64,000 bases of DNA from Toxotes chatareus. Taxonomy: Eukaryota; Chordata; Actinopteri; Toxotidae. The stretch is from positions 15,103,017 through 15,167,016 of the forward strand of contig CM028891.1 of assembly GCA_016801885.1 (NCBI GenBank), given 5' to 3'. This document shows, piece after piece, positions 1 through 12,820 of this stretch (the stretch's first letter is position 1; the number at the start of each line of letters is the position of its first letter). Below the pieces are notes generated by a model. That model had not been told where the DNA came from, did no database searches, and saw nothing but the letters and a program-made list of their open reading frames with translations. The translations under genes were made by a program, and so were the position numbers.

Positions 1-387
1 ATGGTCCAGTCTTATGAAAAATTATTCAGCTTGAATTTTCTCGTAGGCCATACAGAATATATGTACAAGTCACTCCACAGTGTAGAAGTGATTTCTCATA
101 CTCTCAGTGTTTCATTGTAACGGTATGTACATCCCAAGCACCTCAGACAAACAAATGACCATGTTTTGTTCTAAGGTTTGAAGCCAAAGAAATATGAGCT
201 AATCAATTTTAATAATATCCACATTTTCAATAACATCTGAACCAGTAAAAAGTTATGTGTCTCTCCATGTGTCATAAACCAAAGTAAGAATTCGTGCAGA
301 GGTCTAATTCAGATATTAAAAGAATGATGAACAAGCCCTCAGAGGATAAAGTGGAAGACATCAAGCCGTGTAACCCAGATCTATTTG
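1..387. other. intergenic/intronic, no gene seen
   Basis: AT-rich unique-looking DNA. I see no open frame of interest, no splice-site pair and no repeat family I recognise. Confidence 0.6.
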
Positions 388-540
388 GGCATCACAGTGG
401 CTAAGTGCTTGGACTGTCACCTCGCATCAAGAAGGACTAGTCCTTATCGCCACGGTGCTTTCTGTGTGGAGCTCGCATATTCTCCGTGTCGTACCGGTGC
501 TCCAGTTCTCTCCCAGACTCCGCAGATTAGGTGGTTCAGG
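388..540 (+). repeat. degenerate copy of a dispersed teleost repeat with tRNA-like head
   Basis: The order of blocks matches an interspersed family very common in ray-finned fish. A head reads like 'ggcacagtggctaagtgctt..actgtc.cctc.ca.caagaagg'. It is followed by a 'tttctgtgtggag' block, a 'gcatattctcc' block and a 'tctcccagactccgcagattaggt' block. In intact copies these are followed by a 3' half with 'cctgtccagggt' and 'gggataggctccag'. Here the 3' half is missing or unrecognisable. The copy is interrupted and many positions differ from the family as I remember it, so it is old. The short open frame across it has no coding meaning. A RepeatMasker run would settle the family name. Confidence 0.6.
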
Positions 541-2040
541 ACGTTCTGTCCAATCATCCAGAGCCGGGATACGAGCTTGAACAATGAAGAAATTAGTAAG
601 CTTCACTGCACCCTAATACTCCACAGTGCATTCCTTTCCAATCGTCTCACAGCAGCAAGCACAGTGTTGTTGGATCCTTAGCCTCTGACCATGCCTGGGG
701 TAACTTGGTGTTGGGCCCTTACTCACCCCTACGTACGACCCTCTGTCAACACCTTCCACCATGTGTATATACCCTGTTCTTCTGGTTGTTAATACATCAA
801 TTGTTATCAGTCCTATTTTGCAAGAACAATACCCAATTTGTGTTCATTTGATTTAATATGCACCATGTGAACACATTTTAACCTAAGATGATAAAGCTCA
901 GCGAACTAGTGGAGCAAATCTGAATTTAATGAAATTACCATTTTCTGATGTGATGCCCCTTTTGGTTAGAAAACATCCATTCCTTTATGCCTTCTACAAC
1001 TGTTACAAATCATTTTAGAAAATCACCTGACTTCCTCCTTTGCACCCATCATAATTTCTACAGTCACCAGAGATAAAAAAAAAAAAAACCCAACAAAAAC
1101 TTAACTATAGATCATAATGAGCCACTTGCACAGACGACCTACGGGCTCATTTTTTATAGGACACTTTGACTGTATCAGAATCAGATGGTCAGGATTTTGC
1201 TCCCACTTTCACTGTTGTAGGAGACGGCGGACGTGTATTAATGACTGTCTGATTACAAAGATTTCATGCTTGCCGTTCTGAGCACATGAATATGAAGATA
1301 AATGTAGTCAACTTTTTTTTGTCAGCTCAAGTGCTAAGCCGATTGTAGTCTGATCCCCCTGTTGGAGGGCCGCTCTTACAATGCTGCACAAGCTCTGAGA
1401 AATCAATGAGGCTTTTGAGTTGTATTACTCTCCTCAGTACAAACTGTACCTCCAGCAGAGAAGAATTGCATGGGATACTTTCTAAATTGCCTCGAGCTTC
1501 TAACAATTACCCAAAGGCAGCAGCAGAATTAATTCAGCCTACAGAACTCTTTCATATCACTGTTGCATTTGATAGTTTAGATAAAGATTTTTAGTGAGTT
1601 TTTGGAAAACTTTGGACACTTCCCTTCTACACTCATATGATAAATCACACCTTCTCTTTTACAGAAATATTATCAAGCCAAAATGCGGGTTACCCCCCCA
1701 ATTCGACTCGCAAAAGCAAAAACCACAGATCATAGCTAATGTTTTACTCTGCGGCTCGAACATGTCCTCCCTCAGGCTGTTTCCTGTGACCAGACCGGGT
1801 TCATCAGAGGCCACCACTCATTTTCCATTATCTGTAGGCTGTAAAGCATTATCAATACCACAGAACCTCCTTTTCCCTGCAGGACCTGTCATCTGCTTGG
1901 AAGCAGACAAAATTTTGGGCTTGATAAAAGGCAATTATAGTGTTTTTTTCTCCTTTTTTTCCCCACAACAACTGATACACAAAACACAAGGAAGAAAAAT
2001 ACGTAATCATATGTAATAAAGCCCAGCAAAATGAGAATCA
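541..2040. other. no gene seen; unique AT-rich stretch
   Basis: Contains a 12-nt A tract near 1077 and short open frames (1406-1594, 1594-2016) with no recognisable domain. I see no RNA gene or repeat family. The 1594-2016 frame has a composition typical of translated noncoding DNA. Confidence 0.5.
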
Positions 2041-2178
2041 TCTGGTGGCATAGTGGTTATGATGCATATTATACAACCGTAACATTCCTGCTTTGACCTC
2101 TTTTGCATGTCAGTAACCTTCCCTCTGCCCATATGTCCCATCTATTTACATTACGCTGTGTAATAAAAGCACAAAATA
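2041..2178 (+). repeat. tRNA-derived SINE, degenerate
   Basis: The 5' part reads 'tggtggcatagtggttatgatgc', which corresponds to a pol III A-box region of a tRNA-derived SINE. A decayed B-box-like segment lies near 2088-2100. It is followed by the family's 'tttgcatgtca' block and a pyrimidine-rich middle. The tail reads 'taataaaagcacaaaat', matching the '..aataaaggcaaaa..' tail of the teleost SINEs I recall. The B box is damaged, so independent pol III transcription is unlikely. Family knowledge is from memory. Confidence 0.65.
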
Positions 2179-2469
2179 TTCCTGCAAATGTTGATCTTTC
2201 TTCAGGAAGAGAGCTTGATGGTCCTTTTAACCTAACAGAGAGCTGTTTTTTGTGGGCATTTTTAGAACAAAGCACTTGTTCTGTACGCTCACTGGGCTCT
2301 TTATCAGGAGCACCCTGCTAATCCTGGGTAAGGCCTCACTTTGCTCTCAAAATTCATTTTGTCATGGATTCTGACCCTACCATCTGCAGCCTCAGCAGAA
2401 ATCAAGATTCACTATACCAGGCTACGTTTTTTCCAGTCTTCAGTTGTTCAGTTTTGATGAGCCTGTGCC
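2179..2469. other. no gene seen
   Basis: Unique-looking spacer between the SINE and the next repeat; nothing supported. Confidence 0.5.
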
Positions 2470-2775
2470 CACTGCAGCCTCAGATTTCTCTTTCTTGGCA
2501 GACAGGACTGGAACATGGCATGGAGTTCTGCTGCTGTTGTCCATCCACCTCACAGTTGGACGTGTTGTGCCTTCTGAGATTCTTCTCTGCTCACCGCAGT
2601 TGTACAGAATGGTTATCTGAGTAACTGTAACTTCTCCTCTGACCTTTCCCATCAACAAGGAATTTCCATCTGCAGACCTGCTGCTGACTGGATGCTTTTT
2701 TGTTTTTGGTTCCATTCTGCGTGAAAAGCCCAGGAGACCAACACCAACGATCACGCCACAGGCAGAGTCAGTAAC
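2470..2775 (+). repeat. dispersed teleost interspersed repeat (class uncertain)
   Basis: Contains, in order, blocks I recognise from a widespread fish repeat: 'tttctctttcttggcagaca', 'gacgtgttgtgccttctgag', 'ttctctgctcaccgcagttgt', 'tctcctctgacct', 'catcaacaagga', and the tail 'gtgaaaagcccaggaga' followed by 'accaacgatcacgcca'. The similarity runs nearly continuously over about 300 bp, so this is one of the better-preserved repeats in the window. The 128-codon frame on the minus strand (2440-2826) is a by-product of this repeat and should not be annotated as a gene. Confidence 0.65.
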
Positions 2776-5700
2776 AATAATTGTTATACAACAGCATTTA
2801 ATAAGGTCGGACTGACAAAACTGCAATGATATTTAAGGGATGGTATTAAGGGACTGATTTCATTTTGATTTTGGTGATAGTGAAGGACTCTGTAGTACAG
2901 ATATCCAGTGTGTGTATACACTTGGGGGCCCTTGATTGAGAGCTTTTACTCATTAATTCAGTTGAGTAAGTTAACAATAGATAAATAATCTTGATTAACA
3001 ACATTAAATCTGGTTTGTCTCCTTGTTTGTGAGAGAAAAAGATAGATACTAATTAATTCTAAAACTTTGATTGATGCTGAAACATTTCTTCTTACGGTCC
3101 TGATCCATTTAATTCAAATACCACACTGCTGAGTAAAGTACATTCTCAGTAATGGAGTGTATTTTATGGCACAAGGCACAAGCCAAAATAATGCCACCCT
3201 CCTCCTCCGCCCACAATTGGCACAGTAACTGTATTCACAGTTTTTAAAGTAGCTCCCTCTTTAATCTGGACACGTTCCAGAAAGAACTGTATGAATGAGG
3301 GAGCGATTTTGTGGATGTGCAAGTTGCTTCAGTTTTTATGCCCAAATGAGCTTGTTTTACATAACAACCTTTAGTTCTGCACTTGCAATGCACACTCATC
3401 CTTTGTAGAATGCTCAGTGAGTGCTCTTTCTCAGTCACCGTCTCTTCCTATTTAGTCTCAACATTTTTATTAACACGGACCAGATTGCAGTTTCACCCCT
3501 GGTTTGCCTTCTGTCCCATTCTGTTGCTCTGTAACACATGCATGAGCCTACAGTTAACCCTTTACAGCTGAAGTCTTTGCAAACATTAACATGGTTGTGG
3601 GGCTGCTGACATTTGAGAAGCTGCTTGTGTTCTGGGTTCAGTCAAAAAACAACAAAAAAAAAAGATTTGTGAAAGTTTTTTTGTCATTTGACTGCAATTA
3701 ATTTTCAGCCCAAAATTGTTCCCTTAGTCATTTTAATGCTGAAAAACCTCAAGTGGTTTGTTTTTCAAATGCTGTCCCCTGTGGGGTTTCATTTCCAAAA
3801 GGTGCTCTGTTGCAACCCAACCCAATTTTTTTTTCCTGTTGTTACTCTAATTTTAGGCGTTAGAGACCCAGTGCAATGACATTTTGAGAACATGTACTTT
3901 CCTTAAATTGATATACAGTGTTTACTAATTACACACGATGTTAAGGCATGGAAAGAAACAGGGAAGGATCATTTAGAAATTAAAAATAATGATTTGCCAG
4001 GTAGGGAGAGCAAAAAAAAAAAAAAATCTGCGTGATGGGTGGCAGGGGCCAAAAAAAAAACTACTGTGATGAATTGATTGATTGGAATTTTGGTAAATGT
4101 CAAATGAATGTACCACCAAAAGTTACCACCAAAGTTATAAGGTTGTATATGTAATTCTGTTATAATGTTGTAAATATTGATGAGGAACATGCAATGTCCA
4201 GTGACCGAAAACTCTACAGCAGTTTCTGTACTAAATGTCCCTTGTGGTGAGATGGTTTTGTCAGTATTGATCATCACAACTAAAGAATGGAAGAGGTGGT
4301 TACAGGGAACAGTGGAGCAACTGAAGCTGCAGTGTTTTCCTTTACACTGACTGTTCCTTTCTCCTGTGTTTTCAGGCTTGTTCCTTTAAAGCCTCGCTTA
4401 AGGACTGTTTGTTTGGCTGCTGTTTCGCCTGTGGGCTCTTATCTTTGCATCTTTGTTTTTTTTTCTTTTGCTATTGCCTACAGCTGTCCTCTCATTTGTA
4501 ACTTGCTAGCCTTGAATAAAAAGTACAGATTACGTGCTGGTGATTAATGAAACAACGGAGAACATTTCTTACACCATGTGAGATAGTTCTGCATTGTGCT
4601 CTTTTTCCAATACACCACAAAGACATGTTCAAAGCACAAAAGGCTGTCTGGGGGGTGGGGGGTGTTGGTGTGGGGGCTGGAGGACAAGCAACTGTGTTTC
4701 CTCCCCACAGGCTGTTCAATACAATGTGTAATGGAAGATCAGAGTCTCTGGCCTACTGGGGGATTACGGCAAGCTCTGGCAGAAACACACACAAATGCAT
4801 GTGCTTTATAAATTCTGTGCAACTGAAATCTCTCCATTCATAAAAGACAAAATCCGTGTTGTGCTGGTCCCTGTCACAGATGAGATATGTGTAATTATGC
4901 TCTTTTATTATGTCAGTTCTAAATGTCACAAAGATAGAGATCTGGAAAGTGAAACTCACAGAGGCTTTTCCACATCTGATGCACGTGTACTCAAATCTAA
5001 CTCAGACTTTATACTGTAGCAGTTTAAAATCATGGTCCTAATTTCATAGTATTTCAGTGTCTCAAAGCTGATTCTAAAAGTTTCTAGGTGCATTTTTATA
5101 GTCATGTTCCCTCTTTCTTACACCAAAAGTCAGGTGTTTTTCACGAGTTAAAGAAAATTGTCTCTTTAATTGATTTTTATTAACATCTGAGTCGAGGCGC
5201 ATCTTCTCCTTTAATCTGCTTCAGGTTCATTGGAAGGCATTAACCTTCTATTGAATACCAGCACACATCAGCGACCTCATGAAAGCAGAGGAGAATCTGA
5301 AAAAGATTGATTTCATTATGTGATTTTCTTTTAGCTCAAGTTTCCTTTAACTTATCAAAGAAAAAAAAAAGTTAATCCAACTGGTTCTTCACGTTTAACA
5401 ACTCCCCCAGCTTACGGACCATGAAAAAGGGGACTTCATAATACAAATGTATGGCAAAATTGTGCGCAAGTAGAGAGACATTGAGCTTTTAAAAAGGGCT
5501 AATCAGCAATAGGATGTCAGTCTGAGACATCAAGAGACTGATGCACAAACAGCACAAACAAATCCTCGGGGCGCACATCCACAAATTGCGAGGAAAAGTT
5601 TGTTTACAGAGGAAATCATTTAAAGGAGGACATTGTTTTGTCTCAACGCAGTTTGAAGGACTACATGATTTATGTAAAGCAGCAATCATCATGCAATGTT

Positions 5701-8700
5701 GAGTGCCAAATCCTCGACCCGGTGTGGATGTGACCTTTCATGCTAATTCACAGCTATTCATTATAGAGAAAAAAAAAAAAGACTTGCATCAAAACAAGAC
5801 AGACTGTGATTTCCATATGCAACACTTAACCATTTATCATTTAATTGTGATCGGAGTATTCCTTGTTGGTGGAAATTAATAGAGGCTCTCAGGAAGCTTG
5901 GTAAAGTCAAGAGAATTCCTCTGCATAATCAAATATGCTAAGTAGAAGAAAAGTGGAATGAATCCACAGCCATAGACCGAGCCTGAGATTAGTGCAGGAG
6001 AACAATAGGGTGGGAGATGCCAGAGTGTGCTATTGTATGGCTGATGCTTATTGACACAAGCCATTTTTGTTCTTCATGCAAATGTTTATATCTGAAAACT
6101 GGAGTCATTAAACACAGACACAGACCTATAAGGTGTTTTTCTTTGCCATGTTTGTGTAATTTGCATTACAAGAACAAGAGAGACATATTTATGAAGCATC
6201 TCAGAGCAGGTAATTATCTTCTTTGCTCCTACTTTTAGGACCTGGAGTAAAGTTATATTAATAACCTTCTTAACTTTAACATAACTCCTATATCTGCTAA
6301 TATTTAGGAGCATTCCAGAGGTTCCTAACCTGTCAGGAGCTGCTGGAGATCCTCACAGTGATGATTTGAGTCTTTCATGACTGAGAATTTTGGCAGTAAT
6401 GAATCAAACTTTGATTGCTCACACAGCTTGTCAGATAATACTCAGATTCATGCATTTCCAAACCACACAGCATGAGGCTATAAAAAAAACAAGCAGCACT
6501 CATGCATATTTTAGGATTATTTATGTGCTTCTTTGCTCGTTGATTAATGAATTTACTTGTGTAAAATTACTGAGCTATTTATACTGCTTGGTATGGTGTA
6601 TTTCCCAACACTGGGTAAAATTACAGAAATAAATGCTTTTTAAAGTACACTGGACAATGTATGTCACAGTCCCACAAAGGGTTTGCAACACATCGCATGT
6701 GTCGCAATATTATAGGCATTGACAAGGACATGTCATGCTGTTTAAATGTGTTTGCAGGTGTTTTACAGGATTCATGGCAAGTGGAACCATACACTATACA
6801 AACCCTGAAGGAGTAAACCTTATACATGTTGATAGTACTGTAAGTGCTGAGAGCTGAATAAATTACTCCTGGTCTGAGATAGAAGTGTTTTAGAAGATGA
6901 AACTCTCTCTTGAAGTAAATTTAGTTCAGACAAAAACACTTTGTGAGACAGCACACAATCAAACTCTGACACACACAGACACACACAAACATTAATGCAG
7001 AGAGGTCAAATTAACAGTCATCCAAATTGCCACAGGGCACTCTTTTTTTTTCTTCTCCAAATGCTGCTTTCTATTCATGCCCACAGTGTAGATGCGATCT
7101 GTGTGATGATTTCTTATCAACATGCGCAAGTTCTTCGACCTTTGAATAAAGAAAATAACTCAAATACCCAAAGAGAATAATGATGATTAACTGCAGGCTT
7201 TTCTGTAATTAATGAAAATTACCAGAGAATTCATAATTAATGTGGAAGAGCAAGAAAAAGTCATTGCCAACTCGTGATATGTGATTAGAAGTGAGAAAGA
7301 GGCACTTATCTGTGGGAAAAAGGAACTTTTTGAGACAAAGTATGTTAGTCATGTAATTCAGTGGCTGTTTTACTTTCATTAGATAGCAGTGGTGAATTTG
7401 AGATACCATAAAATAGATTTTTTATGTAATTCCACATAAGAATATGAAAGTTATGAGTCTAGTTTCATACATTTTATCTACATCAGTATATAGGTATTCA
7501 TGCTGCAGTTGTAATTCCCCCAACTATGAGGTTACAGTGCTAACATGAGCTAAAGAGAGAAATAATAATAATTTAAAAAATCATCTCATACATGGAGGCA
7601 CGCGTCAATGGGATTTCTGAGAATTCTTGGCAAAAAAAACAAAAAACAAACAGACGTGTGCATGCTTCCACTTCTTCAGGAGATGACCGGCATGGTAATG
7701 ACTCAGTGACTGTGTGCGGCTCCCCCTTTTCATTTGATTCGACACCTGCCTGTGTTTACCTTTGTCCCCTGTCGACAGGGTCTGTTTCCACTCCACAGGC
7801 GTTTGAGGAGATCCCAACCAATCAAGGAGACGACGACAGCTAAAATCACATCAAGGTGAAGAGGCAGAGGCCGGAAGAACTTTGATTGATTTGCTATTGT
7901 TTCCTCTCAGAATGAACATGACTAACTGTCAGGAATACAGGGTAAGATAAAGAAAAAAAAAAAGCTGTGAGGAACCAGTTTGGTAAATTAAATGGATTTA
8001 CAGGGAGCAGGGAGGCCTCACAGAATGATTTTCAATAAGAAGAAGATGGATGAATTTGGTGAGTGGCAAACGGCTGCCGGATCCATTTGTTTTGAATTCT
8101 TTCTGTGAAATTAAATCCTCAACTGATTACGAGAGAATGGTATTACATGGATGAGGAGGCAGGAATAGAAATATGAAACAATTCCAAATGTAGAAGAGTG
8201 CAAGTGTTTTCTCTTACCCATTGAAAAAAAAAAAAAAAAGCTCCATGCTGATGCCACTACCCTGTGCAGAATTGGCTCTTGCTGATAGAAATCATCCAAG
8301 AAATGGCTTTTATGATTGCAGCTAATGTTTGCATTCAGCTGTTTGCCAGTTTGAATATAATCTCTGCTGCTCAATTATGAATTTCATGAGTCAAGATTAA
8401 GTTCCTGTGAGATACCATGCACCTGCATTCTGGGGACTTGTAATCTTGACCATTCGTGTTTGTTTGACTTACACAAAACACGATGTGAACGTTTATAAAG
8501 GTCCTGTAATTGCTTTCTTATCAACAAAATCTGGTGTTATTTTGACAAAGCTCCCAACAGACTTGCAATTTTCAGACAGTGTTCTTGCTCCCCTTCTGTG
8601 GCGATGCTGGCAGCATCTCAGAGCTCCAAATCCTGGCCAGGAGGCCATTGTGTACATAGATGGTATTCAGTGTTAATCTGATTAGGGTGAGGAGATAGGG

Positions 8701-8714
8701 ATGCCTGGACTATA
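2776..8714. other. long gene-free stretch with candidate conserved elements
   Basis: No coding exon is supported. Landmarks: a G-run tract at 4650-4680; a possible acceptor-plus-AATAAA pair at 4375/4515; a more balanced block at 5190-5340; AT-rich homeobox-site-like blocks near 7190-7260; and a CpG-bearing block at 7590-7830 containing a 14-bp perfect palindrome at 7767-7780. All open frames here are below 105 codons and show no domain. Confidence 0.5.
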
Positions 8715-9334
8715 TGTCGTCCAAGTACAGCATCACCACCATTGATTAAGTGAGTAAACATCAGATGGAGACACCAAACACACTTGTGTGCACACACACG
8801 CACGATGTGATGACATGACAATAAGATGGTGACTGGCTGGGGCTGGGCCTGAGGGGGAAAGGGGGGTAATCCAGAAGGAGGCTTGGCAGAGTGGAGTCTG
8901 AGGAAGAGAGCTGGCTGGGGGGCATGGAAGGCAGGTGATCCCGAAGAAAAGGAGGACAGGTGTAAGATAACACTGGCAGGCAGGCAAACAAACAAACTAA
9001 CAAACAGGCAAAGAAGGCAGATTCACTGGTGTAAGAGCGTGGCGCATCGACAAACTGTGGATAGCACAGCGATCCAGCGGGGACAGGCTGTCAGTGCAGG
9101 ATGCTTATATTGGAGTGGTGATGGCATGATGGCAGGCAGGTGTGTTGATTCCTGATAATGGGCAGGTGTGTAGAGAGAGGGAAAGAGAGACAGAGGGCAA
9201 GGGAGGAAGGGGGGACGAGCAGACAGACAAAACCAAAACATACCAAGCACACCTTAGTCATACTGCAAAGGAAGAAAATAACAAACACCCTCACACAATA
9301 GGCAGGCGAGTATCACAGAGGAGGGATCATGACA
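8715..9334 (-). mobile_element. LTR-like sequence, probably a solo Gypsy LTR
   Basis: Read on the minus strand, this begins with the LTR-type terminus TGTCATGATCC (plus-strand end at 9334). It contains long pyrimidine-rich CCTGCC/CTGTC blocks, a TATA-like 'ccaatataagc' near the middle and a segment 'ggatcacctgcctt', all typical of fish Gypsy LTRs I remember. The far boundary is unclear: a TGTCGTCC at 8715 could be the other end, but the convincing match starts nearer 8820. No flanking target-site duplication was found and no pol or gag frame is adjacent. It is probably a solo or truncated LTR. The overlapping 75-125-codon minus-strand frames (8618-9294) are LTR artefacts. Confidence 0.5.
8957..9000. 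repeat. short GGCA/AAAC simple repeat
   Basis: Runs of GGCA followed by AAAC/TAAC units inside the LTR-like block. Confidence 0.6.
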
Positions 9335-10204
9335 CAGCCAACTATTCAGGTCTGTGGCAGATGGTGGTCAGATAGGCTCACATACAGTACATGGGTTCAT
9401 TTTCACAGAAAATCTTCCTGTGTATTTCCTGCCAAACCTGCACTCTCTGTCCATTCTACCAACAGGCTGCTGGTGATAATACTTTGTAACTGAGACAGAT
9501 GTCTCTCATTAAAACATCCAACTCAGTCATAATAGAGTGAGAATTAGAACCCAGGACGATGATAATACGCAATGATTGTGAAGGGGAGTGTTTCAAATCC
9601 AAACCAAACCTCATCCCTGTCAGAAGATTGACAATACCTGATCAAGTTTTGATCAATGGTCCCCAGATTTTGGAGGCATCCTGCCATCACACCTCATTGA
9701 TCATGTCAACTTGTTTTCTGATTACAACCACATTACTTTGCAGAAAAGGCGCATCCATCTGTTGTGCGGAGAGGAGCCATGTGTGTTTGAACAAAGTCGT
9801 TGTGTGTGTCAACACTGTAATGCTTATTTGTCCATGTGAGCCGTGAGAGAGCGACGACTGGGATTACAGAGGAGAATAGACAAATAGGAAGTAATCTGTC
9901 AGGGGGGAAACAAATTCCTGCCCGTAGGGCCTAAATGTCCTGACTGTGTATGCTCTGTGTGTGTAGTAATTAGGATTCTCATCCCCACGTAATTACCAAA
10001 TGTGGTTGACTCCCAGGCAGTACATGGCTTCCAAACTGTTCCAGGCAATTAGCAATGTATGCACATCTGAGGGGTTGGTAATGTCAAAACTCTGCCATTC
10101 CTTGCAGATGTCCCAGTTTTTCATTGCCACCAAGTTTTCACTTATCCTGTATTACATCTGCTATTATCACTCAGTTATCACACAAAACCATTTATGGTTC
10201 CCAG
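9335..10204. other. no gene seen; 9560-9900 candidate conserved element
   Basis: Unique-looking. The stretch 9740-9900 is richer in GC and CpG than its surroundings and lacks simple repeats, which is a typical appearance of a conserved noncoding element. That cannot be confirmed from one genome. Confidence 0.4.
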
Positions 10205-10605
10205 ACAATACAACCTAATGACTTTGGTGATCCCCTGACTCTATTGCTAGTGCCACCAGGACATTGACATTTGTGGTGTCTTCACAAATGTTGCGTGGAT
10301 TGACATAAAATTTGGTGCACACACTCATGTTGCCCTCAAGATGAATTATCTAAATTACTTTGTACTATTGACCCTTTCACTTTTCATCTGGCACCATCAT
10401 CAAATCAAAATTTTAATTTGCCTCATACTTTGATTCATTTCAGAATATCTGCCAAGCTAATGATATTCCCATCAACCTCAGTGTCAGCATGCTGTAAACA
10501 TGCTCAACTAAGATGGTGAACATATCTGCAAGAGAATTTCATGTTAGCATGTTGACATTTGCATCACAGAGCTGCTGGAATGACTAAACTCTTGTTGAAT
10601 CTTTT
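10205..10605 (+). repeat. degenerate interspersed teleost repeat ('atgactttggtgatcccctgac' family)
   Basis: Matches a very abundant spiny-rayed-fish repeat in block order: 'taatgactttggtgatccc', 'agtgccaccaggacattgac', 'ataaaatttggtgcacacac', 'ttttcatctggcaccatcat', 'aatgatattcccatcaacct', 'aactaagatggtgaacat', 'gttagcatgttgacatt' and 'cagagctgctgga'. It is a nearly full-length body of the family, interrupted only by substitutions and short gaps. A second, shorter copy in the same orientation lies at 19631-19825. Confidence 0.65.
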
Positions 10606-12682
10606 GAAGTGAAGGTTGGATTGTGGATTTCCATTTCTCTGCAATTGTTTTAATTAGAATAGGAGTGGTAGTAGTAGTAGTACAGTAATGGGCCTCAATC
10701 TTCAGCCTCTTCCATGTTTTCTCTCTGTTTGTTCCTGTATATTTTCAAGGCTAGCTTAAGCATGCTGTTAAAATTCAGTGTTTGTGGTATTTGAGTGAGG
10801 TAAGGAATTGCAATTGAAGTGCAAACTAGAAGTGTTGGAAGCCGCCCATGGGAATATGGTCAGGGTTATGGCGAGGCAAAGAGAGACTCTGGAATGAAGA
10901 ATGAAGGTTAGGGTGCAAGGAGAGCGAAACTCTTCAGACTGCCGGGAATACTGATCTCATGTGAGCATTTAAAATCATTATGGAAAGGGCAAATACAGCG
11001 CTGTGTTTTAAGCTTACTCCTTGGCTGCATAGATAATGTTGATGCTGATTCTCCTCTGTACATCTTCCACAGATACCTGCACGCTGCTGCTATTTCACTC
11101 ATATTTTGCTCACATTTGTGTCAAAAAATGAGGATATCAAACAAACTTTTAATGATTTCCCCTTTTCCGAGTCAGCTAAGATGGATGCACTGTAGATAAA
11201 GAAGTGGTAGAAAGAGCCAGGGCTGAATGGAAGACTGACTATCAGATAGAGATTCACTTTCTCCTCTAAGGGAGGGGAAGTGGCCATTAGTCAGAGAAGT
11301 AATCTAATCAATGTTGTTGTGCACAACAGTGCAGACAGCTGCAACGCATCACTGAGCGCTATTATTCTTAGTCATGTTCTCACTGAGGGAGAAAACACAG
11401 AGTCTCAACCGCCCAAATCTCCTTCCTGACTGTGTGCAGGTCCTGCAGAGGGAGGCTGGTTACATGCTGTGCTATAGACAGGAGCAGAGAGGGAGGAGGA
11501 AAGATGAGGAGGGTGTTCTTTCTGGGCCGGAGAAGCTGGACTGACTGTTAATATCACACTCTGCTCTGCTGGTTTATGTTCCGATGCCCCGTGCATGTGG
11601 TGATAATCTCTGACCGGGCTGCAAAAGAGATAGGTGAGAGATGAAAGAGGAAGAGAGTGGAGCGTGCGCTTTAATGGCCAACTGCCATGAGTTCAGCTGG
11701 GGTCAGACTGCATCACAGCACACTTCATAAACTTTTGAAGCTACAGAGCCAGAGGGAGTATGAGGATTAGACAATAAAGTTTAGTGGCAAAAGGTGCTAA
11801 TAATTCATCTGTATTCCTATATTTAATGGCATACATCATTAGTTATTACAGTCTCTGCTTTTCACGTCTTTCTACCTTGATTTTCTGTTGCTGTCACAGT
11901 TATATGCACAGTTATGAATTATTTAAAATATTCTATTAATTGCAGCATATTATGTTTGAGATTGTACTAAACCAAAATACTTTTTTGTGATCAACACATT
12001 GTTTCTGCTTTGGCTCAACAAGGCCAAGAAGCAAACAACTACACTATGTATGAGATATTAATATTTAATACATTTCTTGAGTAGAGCAGAATTTTAATAA
12101 AACTGCTGCTAAAGATTTGTGGTTGTAATGCATTTGTTCTAAATTTTGAATAACACGACAAGGAGTCTGTTTCATGTATTAGAGAACAGTCTGAGTAAAT
12201 GTATGAATGCTTTGATAGATGCCTCTCATCACCTGCACACACCAGCCTGGCCTTTATCACAGCTCAAACTCTCACGGGGTTAAGTGATTTTTTTTTGATA
12301 GACAATTCATTTGGAATATATGCTGTGCTAAATTCCTTTGAGCTCTGCAATATCACTGAAAGCACATTTATGGGAACAGTAAATCATCTGGGGCTCTATC
12401 ATAAAAGCATATTCCCCCCATTGATTTGGAGCCCATAGAGCCGGGGCCGTGTTAATGGTACACCGATTTCTTGTCCTTCATTGTGTGCCTCTGCCCCGAT
12501 GAGAAGGTCAACTTCAGCATCCCGAGCAGTGATGTGACGTGAATGATTGCAGCTCGTACGCATGCGGGGAATTCACATGGTCATGGACTTGACTACATTT
12601 GAAACACTAATCATTTGTTGACATGTCTCTCCTGAATGAAGATCAAACCATTGCAAGGTGTGGAGGCCACAGAAAAGTGCCC
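10606..12682. other. no gene seen; candidate conserved elements
   Basis: Includes a (GTA)n tract at 10668-10682. The segment 12440-12600 is CpG-containing and could be a conserved regulatory block. No splice-bounded open frame was found. Confidence 0.45.
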
Positions 12683-12820
12683 TTTAAAGGAATAGTTTGA
12701 GATTTTGAGAAACAGGCTTATTAGCCAAGATCAGATTGATGTTGCCACACAATATATCTGACCATTAAATGGGAGGAACAACGCAGGAAATCTTGCAAGG
12801 TTAGCTTTACGGCTAAAGTT
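12683..12820 (+). repeat. fragment of 'ggaatagtttgacatttt' interspersed repeat
   Basis: Begins 'aaaggaatagtttgagattt' then 'gagaaacaggcttattagcc', matching the start of a common acanthomorph repeat. The rest fades after about 60-130 bp. Other fragments of the same family are at 33145-33240 (plus) and 57745-58105 (minus). Confidence 0.5.

Noticed and set aside
2440..2826. 128-codon minus-strand frame
   Set aside because: Coincides with a dispersed repeat I recognise.
12512..12532. 'ttcagcatcccgagcag' as an RE1
   Set aside because: Central contacts (CACC, GGAC) are missing.
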